From Geodermatophilus tzadiensis (GTDB taxonomy: Bacteria; Actinomycetota; Actinomycetes; Mycobacteriales; Geodermatophilaceae), in the NCBI RefSeq assembly GCF_003002915.1, contig NZ_PVTG01000016.1:62001-126000 (forward strand): a stretch of 64,000 nucleotides of DNA, in the 5' to 3' direction. Shown piece by piece: positions 57,155-64,000 of this stretch. Under the pieces are notes generated by a model. The model saw nothing but the letters and a program-made list of their open reading frames with translations, searched no databases and was not told the origin of the DNA. Both the position numbers and the translations under genes were made by a program. The number at the start of each line of letters is the position of its first letter. Position 1 is the first letter of the stretch.

Positions 57155-59517
57155 GCACCCCCACCCGTTCGCCCAGCGGCGCGCCGTCGCACCTCACCGG
57201 CCCCGGCGGCGGGCGGGTCGGCGACGACGCGGCGCGCCCCGACGGCGTCCTCAAGGTCCGCGGCGAGTTCGCCTACGGCAGCGACCTGTGGATGGACGAC
57301 ATGCTGTGGGGGGTCACCCTGCGCAGCCCGCACCCCTACGCCCGCATCCGCTCGGTCGACGTCGGCCCGGCGCTCGCCGTCCCCGGGGTGCACGCCGTCC
57401 TCACCTCCGACGACGTCCCGGGCTCCAAGACCTACGGCCTGGAGTTGGCCGACCAGCCGGTGCTGGCGGTCGACGTCGTCCGCTACCAGGGCGAGCCGGT
57501 GGCGCTGGTCGCCGCCGACCACCCCGAGACCGCCCGCCGGGCCGCGGCGCGCATCGCCGTGGACTACGAGGTGTGGGAGCCGGTCACCGACGCCCGCGAG
57601 GCGCTGGGCCACCCGCACTGGAACCGGGTGCACGAGACGGAGGCGCCGGTCACCGAGCTGAGCCGGGAGAGCGCCCACCTGCACCCGGAGGGCAACCTGG
57701 TGCGCCACGTCAAGGTGCGCAAGGGCGACCCGGACGCCACCGCCGACGTCGTCGTGGTCGGCGAGTACGAGGTCGGCATGCAGGACCAGGCCTTCCTCGG
57801 CCCGGAGTCGGGGCTGGCGGTGCCGGCCGAGGACGGCGGCGTGGAGCTCTACGTCGCCACCCAGTGGCTGCACGTCGACCAGCGGCAGATCTGCGCGGCG
57901 CTGGGCATGCCGCCCGAGCGGGTGCGGCTGACCCTGGCCGGCGTCGGCGGCGCCTTCGGCGGCCGCGAGGACCTGTCGATGCACGTGCACGCCTGCCTGC
58001 TGGCGCTGCACACCGGCCGGCCGGTGAAGATGTCCTACAACCGCGAGGAGTCCTTCTTCGGCCACGTGCACCGGCACCCGGCCACCATGCGCTACGAGCA
58101 CGGGGCCACCCGCGACGGCGACCTGGTCTACGTGCGGGCGCAGATCTACCTCGACGGCGGCGCCTATGCCTCGAGCACCCCGGCCGTCGTCGGCAACGCC
58201 GGGACGATGGGCATCGGCCCCTACGTCGTCCCGAACGTGCACGTCGACTGCTACGGCGCCTACACCAACAACCCGCCGTGCGGCGCGATGCGCGGCTTCG
58301 GCTCGGTGCAGACGGCGTTCGCCTACGAGGCGCAGATGGACGCCCTGGCCGCCGAGCTCGGCATGGACCCGGTCGAGCTGCGCTGCCGCAACGCGATGGA
58401 GCAGGGCTCGCCGACGCCCACCGGCCAGGTGGTCGACAGCCCGGCGCCGGTGGCCGAGCTGCTGCGCCGGCTGCAGGCCATGCCCCTGCCGCCGTCGCCC
58501 GCGACGGGTGCGGACGCCGATCTGCGCGACATGCCCGGCGGGGTCTCCAACACCACCCACGGCGAGGGCGTGCGGCGCGGGGTCGGCTACGCGGTGGCCT
58601 ACAAGAACGTCGCCTTCTCCGAGGGGTTCGACGACCACTCCACCGCCCGCGTGCGGTTGGAGGTGGTCGGCGGCGAGCCGACCGTCACCGTGCACACCGC
58701 GGCGGCCGAGGTGGGCCAGGGCCTGGTCACCGTCGAGCAGCAGATCGCGCGCACCGAGCTGGGCGTGGACCGGGTCGTCGTCGCCCCGAAGGACACCGCC
58801 GTCGGGTCGGCGGGCTCGACGTCGGCGTCCCGGCAGACCTACGTCACCGGCGGCGCGGTCAAGGCCGCGTGCGAGGCGGTCCGCGCGCGCGTGCTGGAGC
58901 GGGCCGCGGCGTTGACCGGCTGGCCGGTGGGCGACCTGCGGCTGTTCGACGGCGCCGTGGTGGCCGAGGGCCTGCAGCTGCCGCTGGCCGAGGTGCTCGG
59001 CGACGACGCGGTCGAGGAGACTCTGGAGTGGCGGCACCGGCCCACCGAGGCGCTCGACCCGGAGACCGGCCAGGGCTTCGCGCACGTGCAGTACGCCTTC
59101 GCCGCGCACCGCGCCGTGGTCGACGTCGACACCGAGCTCGGCCTGCTCAAGGTGGTGGAGATGGCCTGCACCCAGGACGTCGGCAAGGCGATCAACCCGC
59201 AGGCGGTCGTCGGCCAGATCCAGGGCGGCACCGCGCAGGGGCTCGGGCTGGCGGTCATGGAGGAGGTGCTGGTGCGCGACGGCCGGGTGCGCAACCCGTC
59301 GTTCACCGACTACCTCATCCCGACGGTGCTCGACATGCCGCCGATGCGCATCGAGGTGCTCGAGTACGCCGACCCGCACGCGCCCTACGGCCTGCGCGGC
59401 GTCGGTGAGGCGCCCAACATCTCCTCGGGCCCCGCGGTGCTCGCCGCGATCCGCCAGGCGACCGGCCTGCCGCTGACCCGCGTCCCCGTCCGCCCGGAGC
59501 ACATCACCCGGACGTGA
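57151..59517 (+). CDS. Xanthine dehydrogenase-type molybdenum subunit
   Basis: 788 aa large subunit with the molybdenum-pterin site. GVGGAFGGRED (cofactor loop), CGAMRGFGSVQTAFAYEAQMD (in part), AAEVGQGLVTV and the catalytic Glu753 in LRGVGEAPN are all present. The hydroxylase would oxidise hypoxanthine/xanthine to urate; related enzymes act on other heterocycles. Allantoin genes downstream and the deaminase upstream favour purines. A maturation protein (XdhC-like) is not seen nearby. Confidence 0.93.
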   Translation: MSTPTRSPSGAPSHLTGPGGGRVGDDAARPDGVLKVRGEFAYGSDLWMDDMLWGVTLRSPHPYARIRSVDVGPALAVPGVHAVLTSDDVPGSKTYGLELADQPVLAVDVVRYQGEPVALVAADHPETARRAAARIAVDYEVWEPVTDAREALGHPHWNRVHETEAPVTELSRESAHLHPEGNLVRHVKVRKGDPDATADVVVVGEYEVGMQDQAFLGPESGLAVPAEDGGVELYVATQWLHVDQRQICAALGMPPERVRLTLAGVGGAFGGREDLSMHVHACLLALHTGRPVKMSYNREESFFGHVHRHPATMRYEHGATRDGDLVYVRAQIYLDGGAYASSTPAVVGNAGTMGIGPYVVPNVHVDCYGAYTNNPPCGAMRGFGSVQTAFAYEAQMDALAAELGMDPVELRCRNAMEQGSPTPTGQVVDSPAPVAELLRRLQAMPLPPSPATGADADLRDMPGGVSNTTHGEGVRRGVGYAVAYKNVAFSEGFDDHSTARVRLEVVGGEPTVTVHTAAAEVGQGLVTVEQQIARTELGVDRVVVAPKDTAVGSAGSTSASRQTYVTGGAVKAACEAVRARVLERAAALTGWPVGDLRLFDGAVVAEGLQLPLAEVLGDDAVEETLEWRHRPTEALDPETGQGFAHVQYAFAAHRAVVDVDTELGLLKVVEMACTQDVGKAINPQAVVGQIQGGTAQGLGLAVMEEVLVRDGRVRNPSFTDYLIPTVLDMPPMRIEVLEYADPHAPYGLRGVGEAPNISSGPAVLAAIRQATGLPLTRVPVRPEHITRT

Positions 59518-60250
59518 TCCCGGCCAGGCGGTCCATCGCGGTCAGCACCCGGTCCTGCAGGCCGGGGTCCTCGAGCGCGCGCGGCGTCCGCGCCCGGCGG
59601 CGTCCGGCCGTGTAGCCGCCGGGCCAGTCGCCGGCCGCGGCCAGCGCCACCCGTGCGCCGCCGTCCTCGACGTCGCCCGGCGCGCCCGGGGAGGCCAGCT
59701 TGGTGCGCACCCAGCCCGGGTCGACGGCGCCCACGCGCAGGGCGGGCAGGCGACGGGCCCAGCCCAGGGACAGGACGACGTCGAGGGCCTTGGAGTCGGC
59801 GTACGCGCGCCGCGGCTCGCGCGGGCTGCCGAGGTCGTCCGGGTCGACACGGCCGGAGCCGACCATGCCGCTGCCGAGGAAGACCAGCCGCTCGTGCACC
59901 CGCTCCCGCAGCAGCGCGGTGAGCAGGTGCGGCGCGAGTGCGTTGACGGCGAACGCGAGCTCGTGGCCCTGCGCGCCGGCCGGCGCCCCGTCCGGGGGCC
60001 ACACCCCGGCGTTGTGCACCAGGACGTCGAGGTCGCCGAGCTGGTCGGCGAGCGCGCGCACCTCGCCGAGGTCGGCCAGCTCGCCGGTGACCAGCCGGAC
60101 GTCGCCGAGCCGGCCGAGCTCCTCGGCCACCGGCGCGCCCCGCGCCGCGCTGCGGGCGTGCAGGACGACGGTGTGCCCGCCGGCCAGCAACCGCCGCGCG
60201 GCCGCCCGGCCGATGCCGTCGGTGGAGCCGGTGATCGCGATCGTCGCCAT
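59504..60250 (-). CDS. SDR family oxidoreductase, atypical
   Basis: 248 aa. ITGSTDGIGRAAARRL is the cofactor motif, DVLVHNAGVW the NAG motif, and YADSK contains the Tyr and Lys of the active site. The sequence resembles the retinol dehydrogenase-like SDRs; the substrate is unknown. Its 3' end overlaps the 3' end of the molybdenum subunit gene by 14 nt. TAGGCC lies 6 nt before the ATG, a leaderless arrangement. Confidence 0.85.
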   Translation of the reverse strand: MATIAITGSTDGIGRAAARRLLAGGHTVVLHARSAARGAPVAEELGRLGDVRLVTGELADLGEVRALADQLGDLDVLVHNAGVWPPDGAPAGAQGHELAFAVNALAPHLLTALLRERVHERLVFLGSGMVGSGRVDPDDLGSPREPRRAYADSKALDVVLSLGWARRLPALRVGAVDPGWVRTKLASPGAPGDVEDGGARVALAAAGDWPGGYTAGRRRARTPRALEDPGLQDRVLTAMDRLAGITSG

Positions 60251-60259
60251 GGTGCGGGC

Positions 60260-61255
60260 CTACCCGCGGGCGGGGGCCTCCCACCGGCGCTGCAGCGCGG
60301 CGCGGCCGGCGTCGGTCGGTCGGCCCCACAGCCGCAGGCGGGCCATGCCGCCGTCGGGGAAGACGTCCACCCGCACGCCGGTGATCGCGGTGTCCCCGGG
60401 CAGCACGAACCGGTGCCGGGTGTCGGGCTGCAGCGGGGTCACCGGCAGCAGCTGCACCTCCTCGCCGTCGGTCGTCCTGCCGGTCAGCGACGCCGCCCCG
60501 GGCGCGTTGCCGAGGAACCACGAGGTGTCCAGCTCGGCGAGGGTCACCGTGCCCTCGCAGGCCAGCGCCACCTCGACCCAGTCGTTGCCGTCGTCGCGGC
60601 GCCGCGCGTTCTCCCACCCCTCGCCCATGGAGCGGGCCTCGCCGCGGCCGATGAGCTGGTGCGGGCTGCCGTAGAACGCGTTGCTCACCCCGGTGACCCG
60701 CCCGCCGTTCTCCAGCGCGGCCAGGTCGCAGGGGCCGGCGTCGAGCAGCCGAGGGTCGGGGACCACCTCGCCGTGCACCCGCAGCCGGGCCACGCCGCCG
60801 TCGGGGTGGATCGACAGCCGCACGTGGGTGACCCGCGGCCCCGGCTCGACGGTGAAGCGGTTCTCCGTGCCGCCGGCCAGGTCCGACAGCGGCAGCAGCG
60901 GCACCCAGTCGGCGTCGGCCAGTGCCGACGCGGGCGGGTGGCCCTCGACCGCGGCGCCCTCCAGCGACGCCCGCGGCGGGTAGTTGCCCAGGAAGTGGGC
61001 GGTGTCGACGACGACGGCGTGCACGACGCCCGGCATCCCGAGCCGCACGACCGCCCAGTCACTGCCCGGCTCGCGGCGGCGGCGGGTCTCCCAGCCGTCG
61101 TACTCCTTGCCGCGCGCCCCGAAGTCCTCGCGCGCCCGCGGCGGCCCGGGCAGCACGAGGTTCTCCTTGCCGGCGAAGAACTCGTCGTTGGCGGCCACCA
61201 CGGCGCCGCCCTGCGTGCGGACGGCGAGGTCGGGCAGGTCGAACGGGTCACTCAC
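60260..61255 (-). CDS. alc: Allantoicase
   Basis: 331 aa. Hydrolyses allantoate to ureidoglycolate and urea. The protein contains two related jelly-roll repeats: EDFGARGKEYDGWETRRRRE, DWAVVRLGMPG and VVVDTAHFLGNYPP in the first, and EGWENARRRDDGNDWVEVAL with LDTSWFLGNAPG in the second. The start could be GTG 61255 (SDPFDLPDL) or GTG 61264; a TACCCC lies about 15 nt further upstream. A divergent 53-codon gene shares the gap. Confidence 0.93.
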   Translation of the reverse strand: MSDPFDLPDLAVRTQGGAVVAANDEFFAGKENLVLPGPPRAREDFGARGKEYDGWETRRRREPGSDWAVVRLGMPGVVHAVVVDTAHFLGNYPPRASLEGAAVEGHPPASALADADWVPLLPLSDLAGGTENRFTVEPGPRVTHVRLSIHPDGGVARLRVHGEVVPDPRLLDAGPCDLAALENGGRVTGVSNAFYGSPHQLIGRGEARSMGEGWENARRRDDGNDWVEVALACEGTVTLAELDTSWFLGNAPGAASLTGRTTDGEEVQLLPVTPLQPDTRHRFVLPGDTAITGVRVDVFPDGGMARLRLWGRPTDAGRAALQRRWEAPARG

Positions 61256-61318
61256 GGGGGTCACTGTGTCACGGGCGGGGTAGGGGCCCGGGGTCCGCGA
61301 CAGCACCGAGGAGGACCC

Positions 61319-61480
61319 GTGTCCGAACCCACCGACGACCTGCGCGAGCGCGCCCGGGAGCACGTCCGGCAGATGCCCGCCGAGACCGCGCTCGGCAACG
61401 CCGACCCCGCCGGCGGCTCCACCGACGACCCGCAGATCATGAACGACGCCGCCCGGGAGGAAGGCGAGCAGTCCTCCTGA
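61319..61480 (+). CDS. Small acidic protein of unknown function
   Basis: 53 aa, beginning VSEPTDDLRERAREHVRQMP and ending EEGEQSS, rich in Glu/Asp/Arg with no membrane helix, probably a short helix and disordered tail. GTG 61319 is preceded by GAGGAGGAC, a strong ribosome site. It lies between the divergent allantoicase and the convergent allantoinase genes. I know no family for it; the ribosome site and codon bias suggest it is real. Confidence 0.6.
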   Translation: MSEPTDDLRERAREHVRQMPAETALGNADPAGGSTDDPQIMNDAAREEGEQSS

Positions 61481-61487
61481 CGGCCGG

Positions 61488-62801
61488 TCAGCGGCCTCCC
61501 CGGTCGAGCAGCCGGCCGAGGGGGCTGCCGTCGGCCTCCTGCCCGCGCAGCCAGGTCCGCCGGACGACGCCGGTGAGCTCCCGCCCCGCGTAGGGCGTCA
61601 CCGGGTTCCGGTGCTCGAGCCGGCCGACCATGGAGGACTCCTCGGGCGCGAACGCGACCAGGTCGGCGTCCCTCCCGACGGCGATCGCGCCCTTGCCCGG
61701 CAGTCCGGCCAGCCGCGCCGGCGCCGCCGCCATCCACCCGACCACCTCGGCCAGGCCGACCCCGCGGGCCCGCGCCCCGGTCCACACCGCCGGCAGCGCC
61801 ACCTGCAGACCGGCGATGCCGCCCCACGCCAGCCCGAAGTCGCCGACGTCGAGCCGCTTGAGCGCAGGCGTGCACGGCGAGTGGTCGCTCACCACCAGGT
61901 CGACGTCGCCGGCCCGCAGCGCCGCCCACAGCGCCTCCCGGTGCGCCGCCTCCCGGATCGGCGGGCAGCACTTGAACGCCGTGTCGCCGTCGGGCACGTC
62001 CTCGGCGGCGAAGGTCAGGTAGTGCGGGCAGGTCTCCACGGTGATCCGCACACCCGACGCCCGCGCCGCGCGCAGCAGCGGCAGCGCGTCGCCGTCGGCC
62101 AGGTGGACGACGTGGCTGCGCGCGCCGGTGTCCCGGGTGGCCGCCACCAGCCGGTCGATCGCCGTCTCCTCCGCCGCGGGCGGCCGGGAGGCGAGGAACG
62201 CCGCGTAGCTCGCGCCGGCCGGCTCGGGCGCGGCGGCGATGACCTGCTCGTCCTCCGCGTGCGCGATGAGCAGCCCGTCGACGGGGGCCAGCTCGGCCAG
62301 CGCCGCGCGCAGCCCGGCGTCGTCGAGCGGCGGGAACTCGGGGACGCCGGAGTCGAGCAGGAAGCACTTGAACCCGACGACGCCGGCCTCGTGCATCGGC
62401 CGCAGCTGGCCGACGTTGCCCGGGACCGCCCCACCCCAGAACGCCACGTCGACGGCCACCTGCCCCGCGGCGACCTCCCGCTTGACCCGCAGCGCCTCGA
62501 GCGTGGTGGTCGCCGGCACGGAGTTCAGCGGCATGTCCACGACCGTGGTGATCCCGCCGGCGGCCGCGGCGCGGGTGGCGGTGGCGAAGCCCTCCCACTC
62601 GGTGCGGCCGGGCTCGTTGACGTGCACGTGGCTGTCGACCAGGCCCGGCAGCAGCACCTCGTCCTCGGCGAGGGTGACCGCCCCGGCCGGGACGTCGTCG
62701 AAGCCGGTGACGGCCGTGACCACGCCGTCCGCGGTGTGCACGGCCGCGGCCCGCTCGCCCTCGGGCAGCACCACCCGCCGCGCCCGGACGACGAGGGTCA
62801 C
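61488..62801 (-). CDS. allB: Allantoinase
   Basis: 437 aa. Opens the allantoin ring to allantoate. [18 protein letters not shown] provides the first metal ligands, [13 protein letters not shown] the carboxylated bridging lysine, then [16 protein letters not shown] and LVVSDHSPC the remaining His and Asp. The C-terminal end, [12 protein letters not shown], is typical of cyclic amidohydrolases. GTG 62801 overlaps the ureD stop by 4 nt, linking the ureide and urease genes in one transcript. Confidence 0.94.
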   Translation of the reverse strand: MTLVVRARRVVLPEGERAAAVHTADGVVTAVTGFDDVPAGAVTLAEDEVLLPGLVDSHVHVNEPGRTEWEGFATATRAAAAGGITTVVDMPLNSVPATTTLEALRVKREVAAGQVAVDVAFWGGAVPGNVGQLRPMHEAGVVGFKCFLLDSGVPEFPPLDDAGLRAALAELAPVDGLLIAHAEDEQVIAAAPEPAGASYAAFLASRPPAAEETAIDRLVAATRDTGARSHVVHLADGDALPLLRAARASGVRITVETCPHYLTFAAEDVPDGDTAFKCCPPIREAAHREALWAALRAGDVDLVVSDHSPCTPALKRLDVGDFGLAWGGIAGLQVALPAVWTGARARGVGLAEVVGWMAAAPARLAGLPGKGAIAVGRDADLVAFAPEESSMVGRLEHRNPVTPYAGRELTGVVRRTWLRGQEADGSPLGRLLDRGGR

Positions 62802-63481
62802 GCCACCGCCTCCACCGCTCGGACGACGCGGTGCAGTTCGGCGCCCCACGCGGTGGCCACCCACCCGTTCTCCAGGGGCAGGCGGACGGCGTCGTCGGCG
62901 GTCAGCACCCCGGCAGCCTGCCCCACGTGGACGGTCGACGCGTAGGCGCGCGGGGCCACCGGCGGCAGCCAGGCGGGCGCGCCGGGACCCAGGCCGACGG
63001 TGGTGTGCAGCAGCGGGCGGCCGCCGACGACCACGCGGGTGGTGCCGGTCCAGCGGCCGGGCTCCTCGCCGGTGCGGCCGAGGAGCACCTGCTCGGTGGC
63101 GGTGAGGACGGCGCCGGGCGCCAGGGTCGCGACCAGCTCGGCCCGGTGGGAGGCGCGGGCGGCCACCACCGTGGGCTCGGGTCTCAGGTCGAGCGTCCCG
63201 GCCACCTCGGCGACGACGCGCTGCGCCGAGGGGCGGTCGCCGGCACGGTCGGGCAGCGCGACGGCGGCGGCCACCGTGCGCACCGCCAGCGTGGCGCCCT
63301 CCTCCACGACCAGCCGGACCTCGGCGTCGTCCCCGCCGAGCGGGCCGAACGCCGTCGCCACCAGGTGCACCGACGCCGGGCCGGTGCGCCGCACCGCCAG
63401 CTGCCCGCTGCCGCGGACGACGGGCAGCACGGTGCGCCCGCCGGGCCCGCGCCGGGCGACGACCTCGACCCGGGTGATCAA
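62798..63481 (-). CDS. ureD: Urease accessory protein UreD
   Basis: 227 aa, part of the UreD-UreF-UreG complex that inserts nickel into urease. It is beta-rich and weakly conserved: [37 protein letters not shown] and [18 protein letters not shown] are the recognisable parts. The best start is TTG 63481, overlapping the ureG stop (TTGA); no ATG or GTG fits nearby. Position between ureG and allB supports the call more than similarity alone. Confidence 0.82.
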   Translation of the reverse strand: MITRVEVVARRGPGGRTVLPVVRGSGQLAVRRTGPASVHLVATAFGPLGGDDAEVRLVVEEGATLAVRTVAAAVALPDRAGDRPSAQRVVAEVAGTLDLRPEPTVVAARASHRAELVATLAPGAVLTATEQVLLGRTGEEPGRWTGTTRVVVGGRPLLHTTVGLGPGAPAWLPPVAPRAYASTVHVGQAAGVLTADDAVRLPLENGWVATAWGAELHRVVRAVEAVA

Positions 63482-64000
63482 CCCTGCTGCAGCCGGCGGA
63501 CGCGCACCTGCTCGCGCACCCACGCGGCCACCTCGGTGGCGGCCGGGTCCTCGCGCAGGGAGATGAGCAGCGTCGGCCTGTCCCCGCGGACGGTCGCGGA
63601 GTCGCGCCGCATGACGTCGAGGTCGGCACCGACCAGCGGCGCGAGGTCGGTCTTGTTCACCACCAGCAGGTCGCTCGCGGTGACGCCCGGCCCGCCCTTG
63701 CGCGGCACCTTGTCCCCGCCGGCGACGTCGACGACGAACACCTGCACGTCGACCAGCCCGTAGCTGAAGCTCGCCGTCAGGTTGTCCCCGCCGGACTCGA
63801 CGAACACCAGCTCCAGACCCGGGTGGCGAGCCTCGAGCAGCTCGACGGCGTCGAGGTTGGCGGTGATGTCGTCGCGGATGGCGGTGTGCGGGCAGCAGCC
63901 GGTCTGCACCGCCTCGATCCGGTCGTCGGGGAGGACGGCGTTGCGGCGCAGGAAGTCGGCGTCCTCGGTCGTGTAGATGTCGTTGGTGACGACGGCGAGG
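63478..64000 (-). CDS. ureG: Urease accessory GTPase UreG, N-terminus beyond window
   Basis: About 173 C-terminal residues are visible; the Walker A lies outside. Conserved parts include [13 protein letters not shown], the metal-binding [11 protein letters not shown] (Cys-Pro-His), [31 protein letters not shown] and the guanine-specifying NKTDLAP. UreG hydrolyses GTP to drive nickel delivery to urease. The urease subunit genes and ureF are expected upstream on this strand, just past the window. Confidence 0.95.
   Translation of the reverse strand, partial: LAVVTNDIYTTEDADFLRRNAVLPDDRIEAVQTGCCPHTAIRDDITANLDAVELLEARHPGLELVFVESGGDNLTASFSYGLVDVQVFVVDVAGGDKVPRKGGPGVTASDLLVVNKTDLAPLVGADLDVMRRDSATVRGDRPTLLISLREDPAATEVAAWVREQVRVRRLQQG

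Overview
The window is very GC-rich (above 70% by eye) with dense genes, many GTG starts, 1-20 nt start/stop overlaps, an ergothioneine cluster, a TipA-type MerR regulator, a class F sortase, a SigK/RskA-type pair and a SARP regulator. This points to a high-GC actinobacterium. My inference is Geodermatophilaceae (Blastococcus/Geodermatophilus/Modestobacter type), but no rRNA or other firm marker is present. I see no phage, insertion sequence, CRISPR array or tRNA; it reads as chromosomal DNA.

Layout. 1-5.8 kb: the end of an MMPL transporter, prephenate dehydratase (pheA), and two overlapping TPR-GGDEF proteins, the second fused to a LarB-like domain. 5.9-11.2 kb: MFS transporter, a Mn2+ riboswitch with a GDT1/UPF0016 exporter, an ABC-2 exporter pair, a VOC protein and a haloalkane dehalogenase. 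11.3-19.2 kb: a TipA-like regulator, then five coupled genes (MASE1 hybrid kinase, second kinase, response regulator, HEAT protein, membrane GT2 glycosyltransferase). 19.4-30.6 kb: SARP-ATPase regulator, SDR, arginine deiminase, SEC-C protein, P450 and a tandem pair of acyl-CoA synthetases. 30.7-38.6 kb: rhodanese, bPH2 membrane proteins, a divergent response regulator/kinase pair, manganese catalase, and DUF485-actP with a CRP/GlxR-like site. 38.7-45.6 kb: Rieske oxygenase, MarR-zinc-ribbon regulator, metallo-hydrolase, Fpg/Nei glycosylase, malic enzyme, SRPBCC and DUF309 proteins. 45.8-54.3 kb: egtABCD, then a DUF4397-sortase-sigma-anti-sigma block, then egtE. 54.3-64 kb: purine/ureide catabolism (8-oxoguanine-type deaminase, three-subunit molybdenum hydroxylase, allantoicase, allantoinase) running into urease accessory genes ureD and ureG at the window edge.

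How the genes work together. egtA-E give a complete ergothioneine route. The last 10 kb describes recovery of nitrogen from purines through allantoin and ureidoglycolate towards urea and ammonia, although no uricase is visible. The 12.3-19.2 kb operon looks like a signalling relay coupled to an extracellular polysaccharide synthase. Intergenic spaces are repeatedly occupied by several families of dispersed palindromes that sit like terminators, and at least eleven genes carry a -10-like hexamer only 6-7 nt before the start codon, suggesting leaderless mRNAs.

The most unusual items are the GGDEF-LarB fusion whose LarB-like part lacks the expected cysteine, the five-gene signalling-glycosyltransferase operon, the egt cluster split by a sigma/sortase block, and a Rieske oxygenase with an apparent dead second Rieske-like segment and a C-terminus written by a palindromic repeat.
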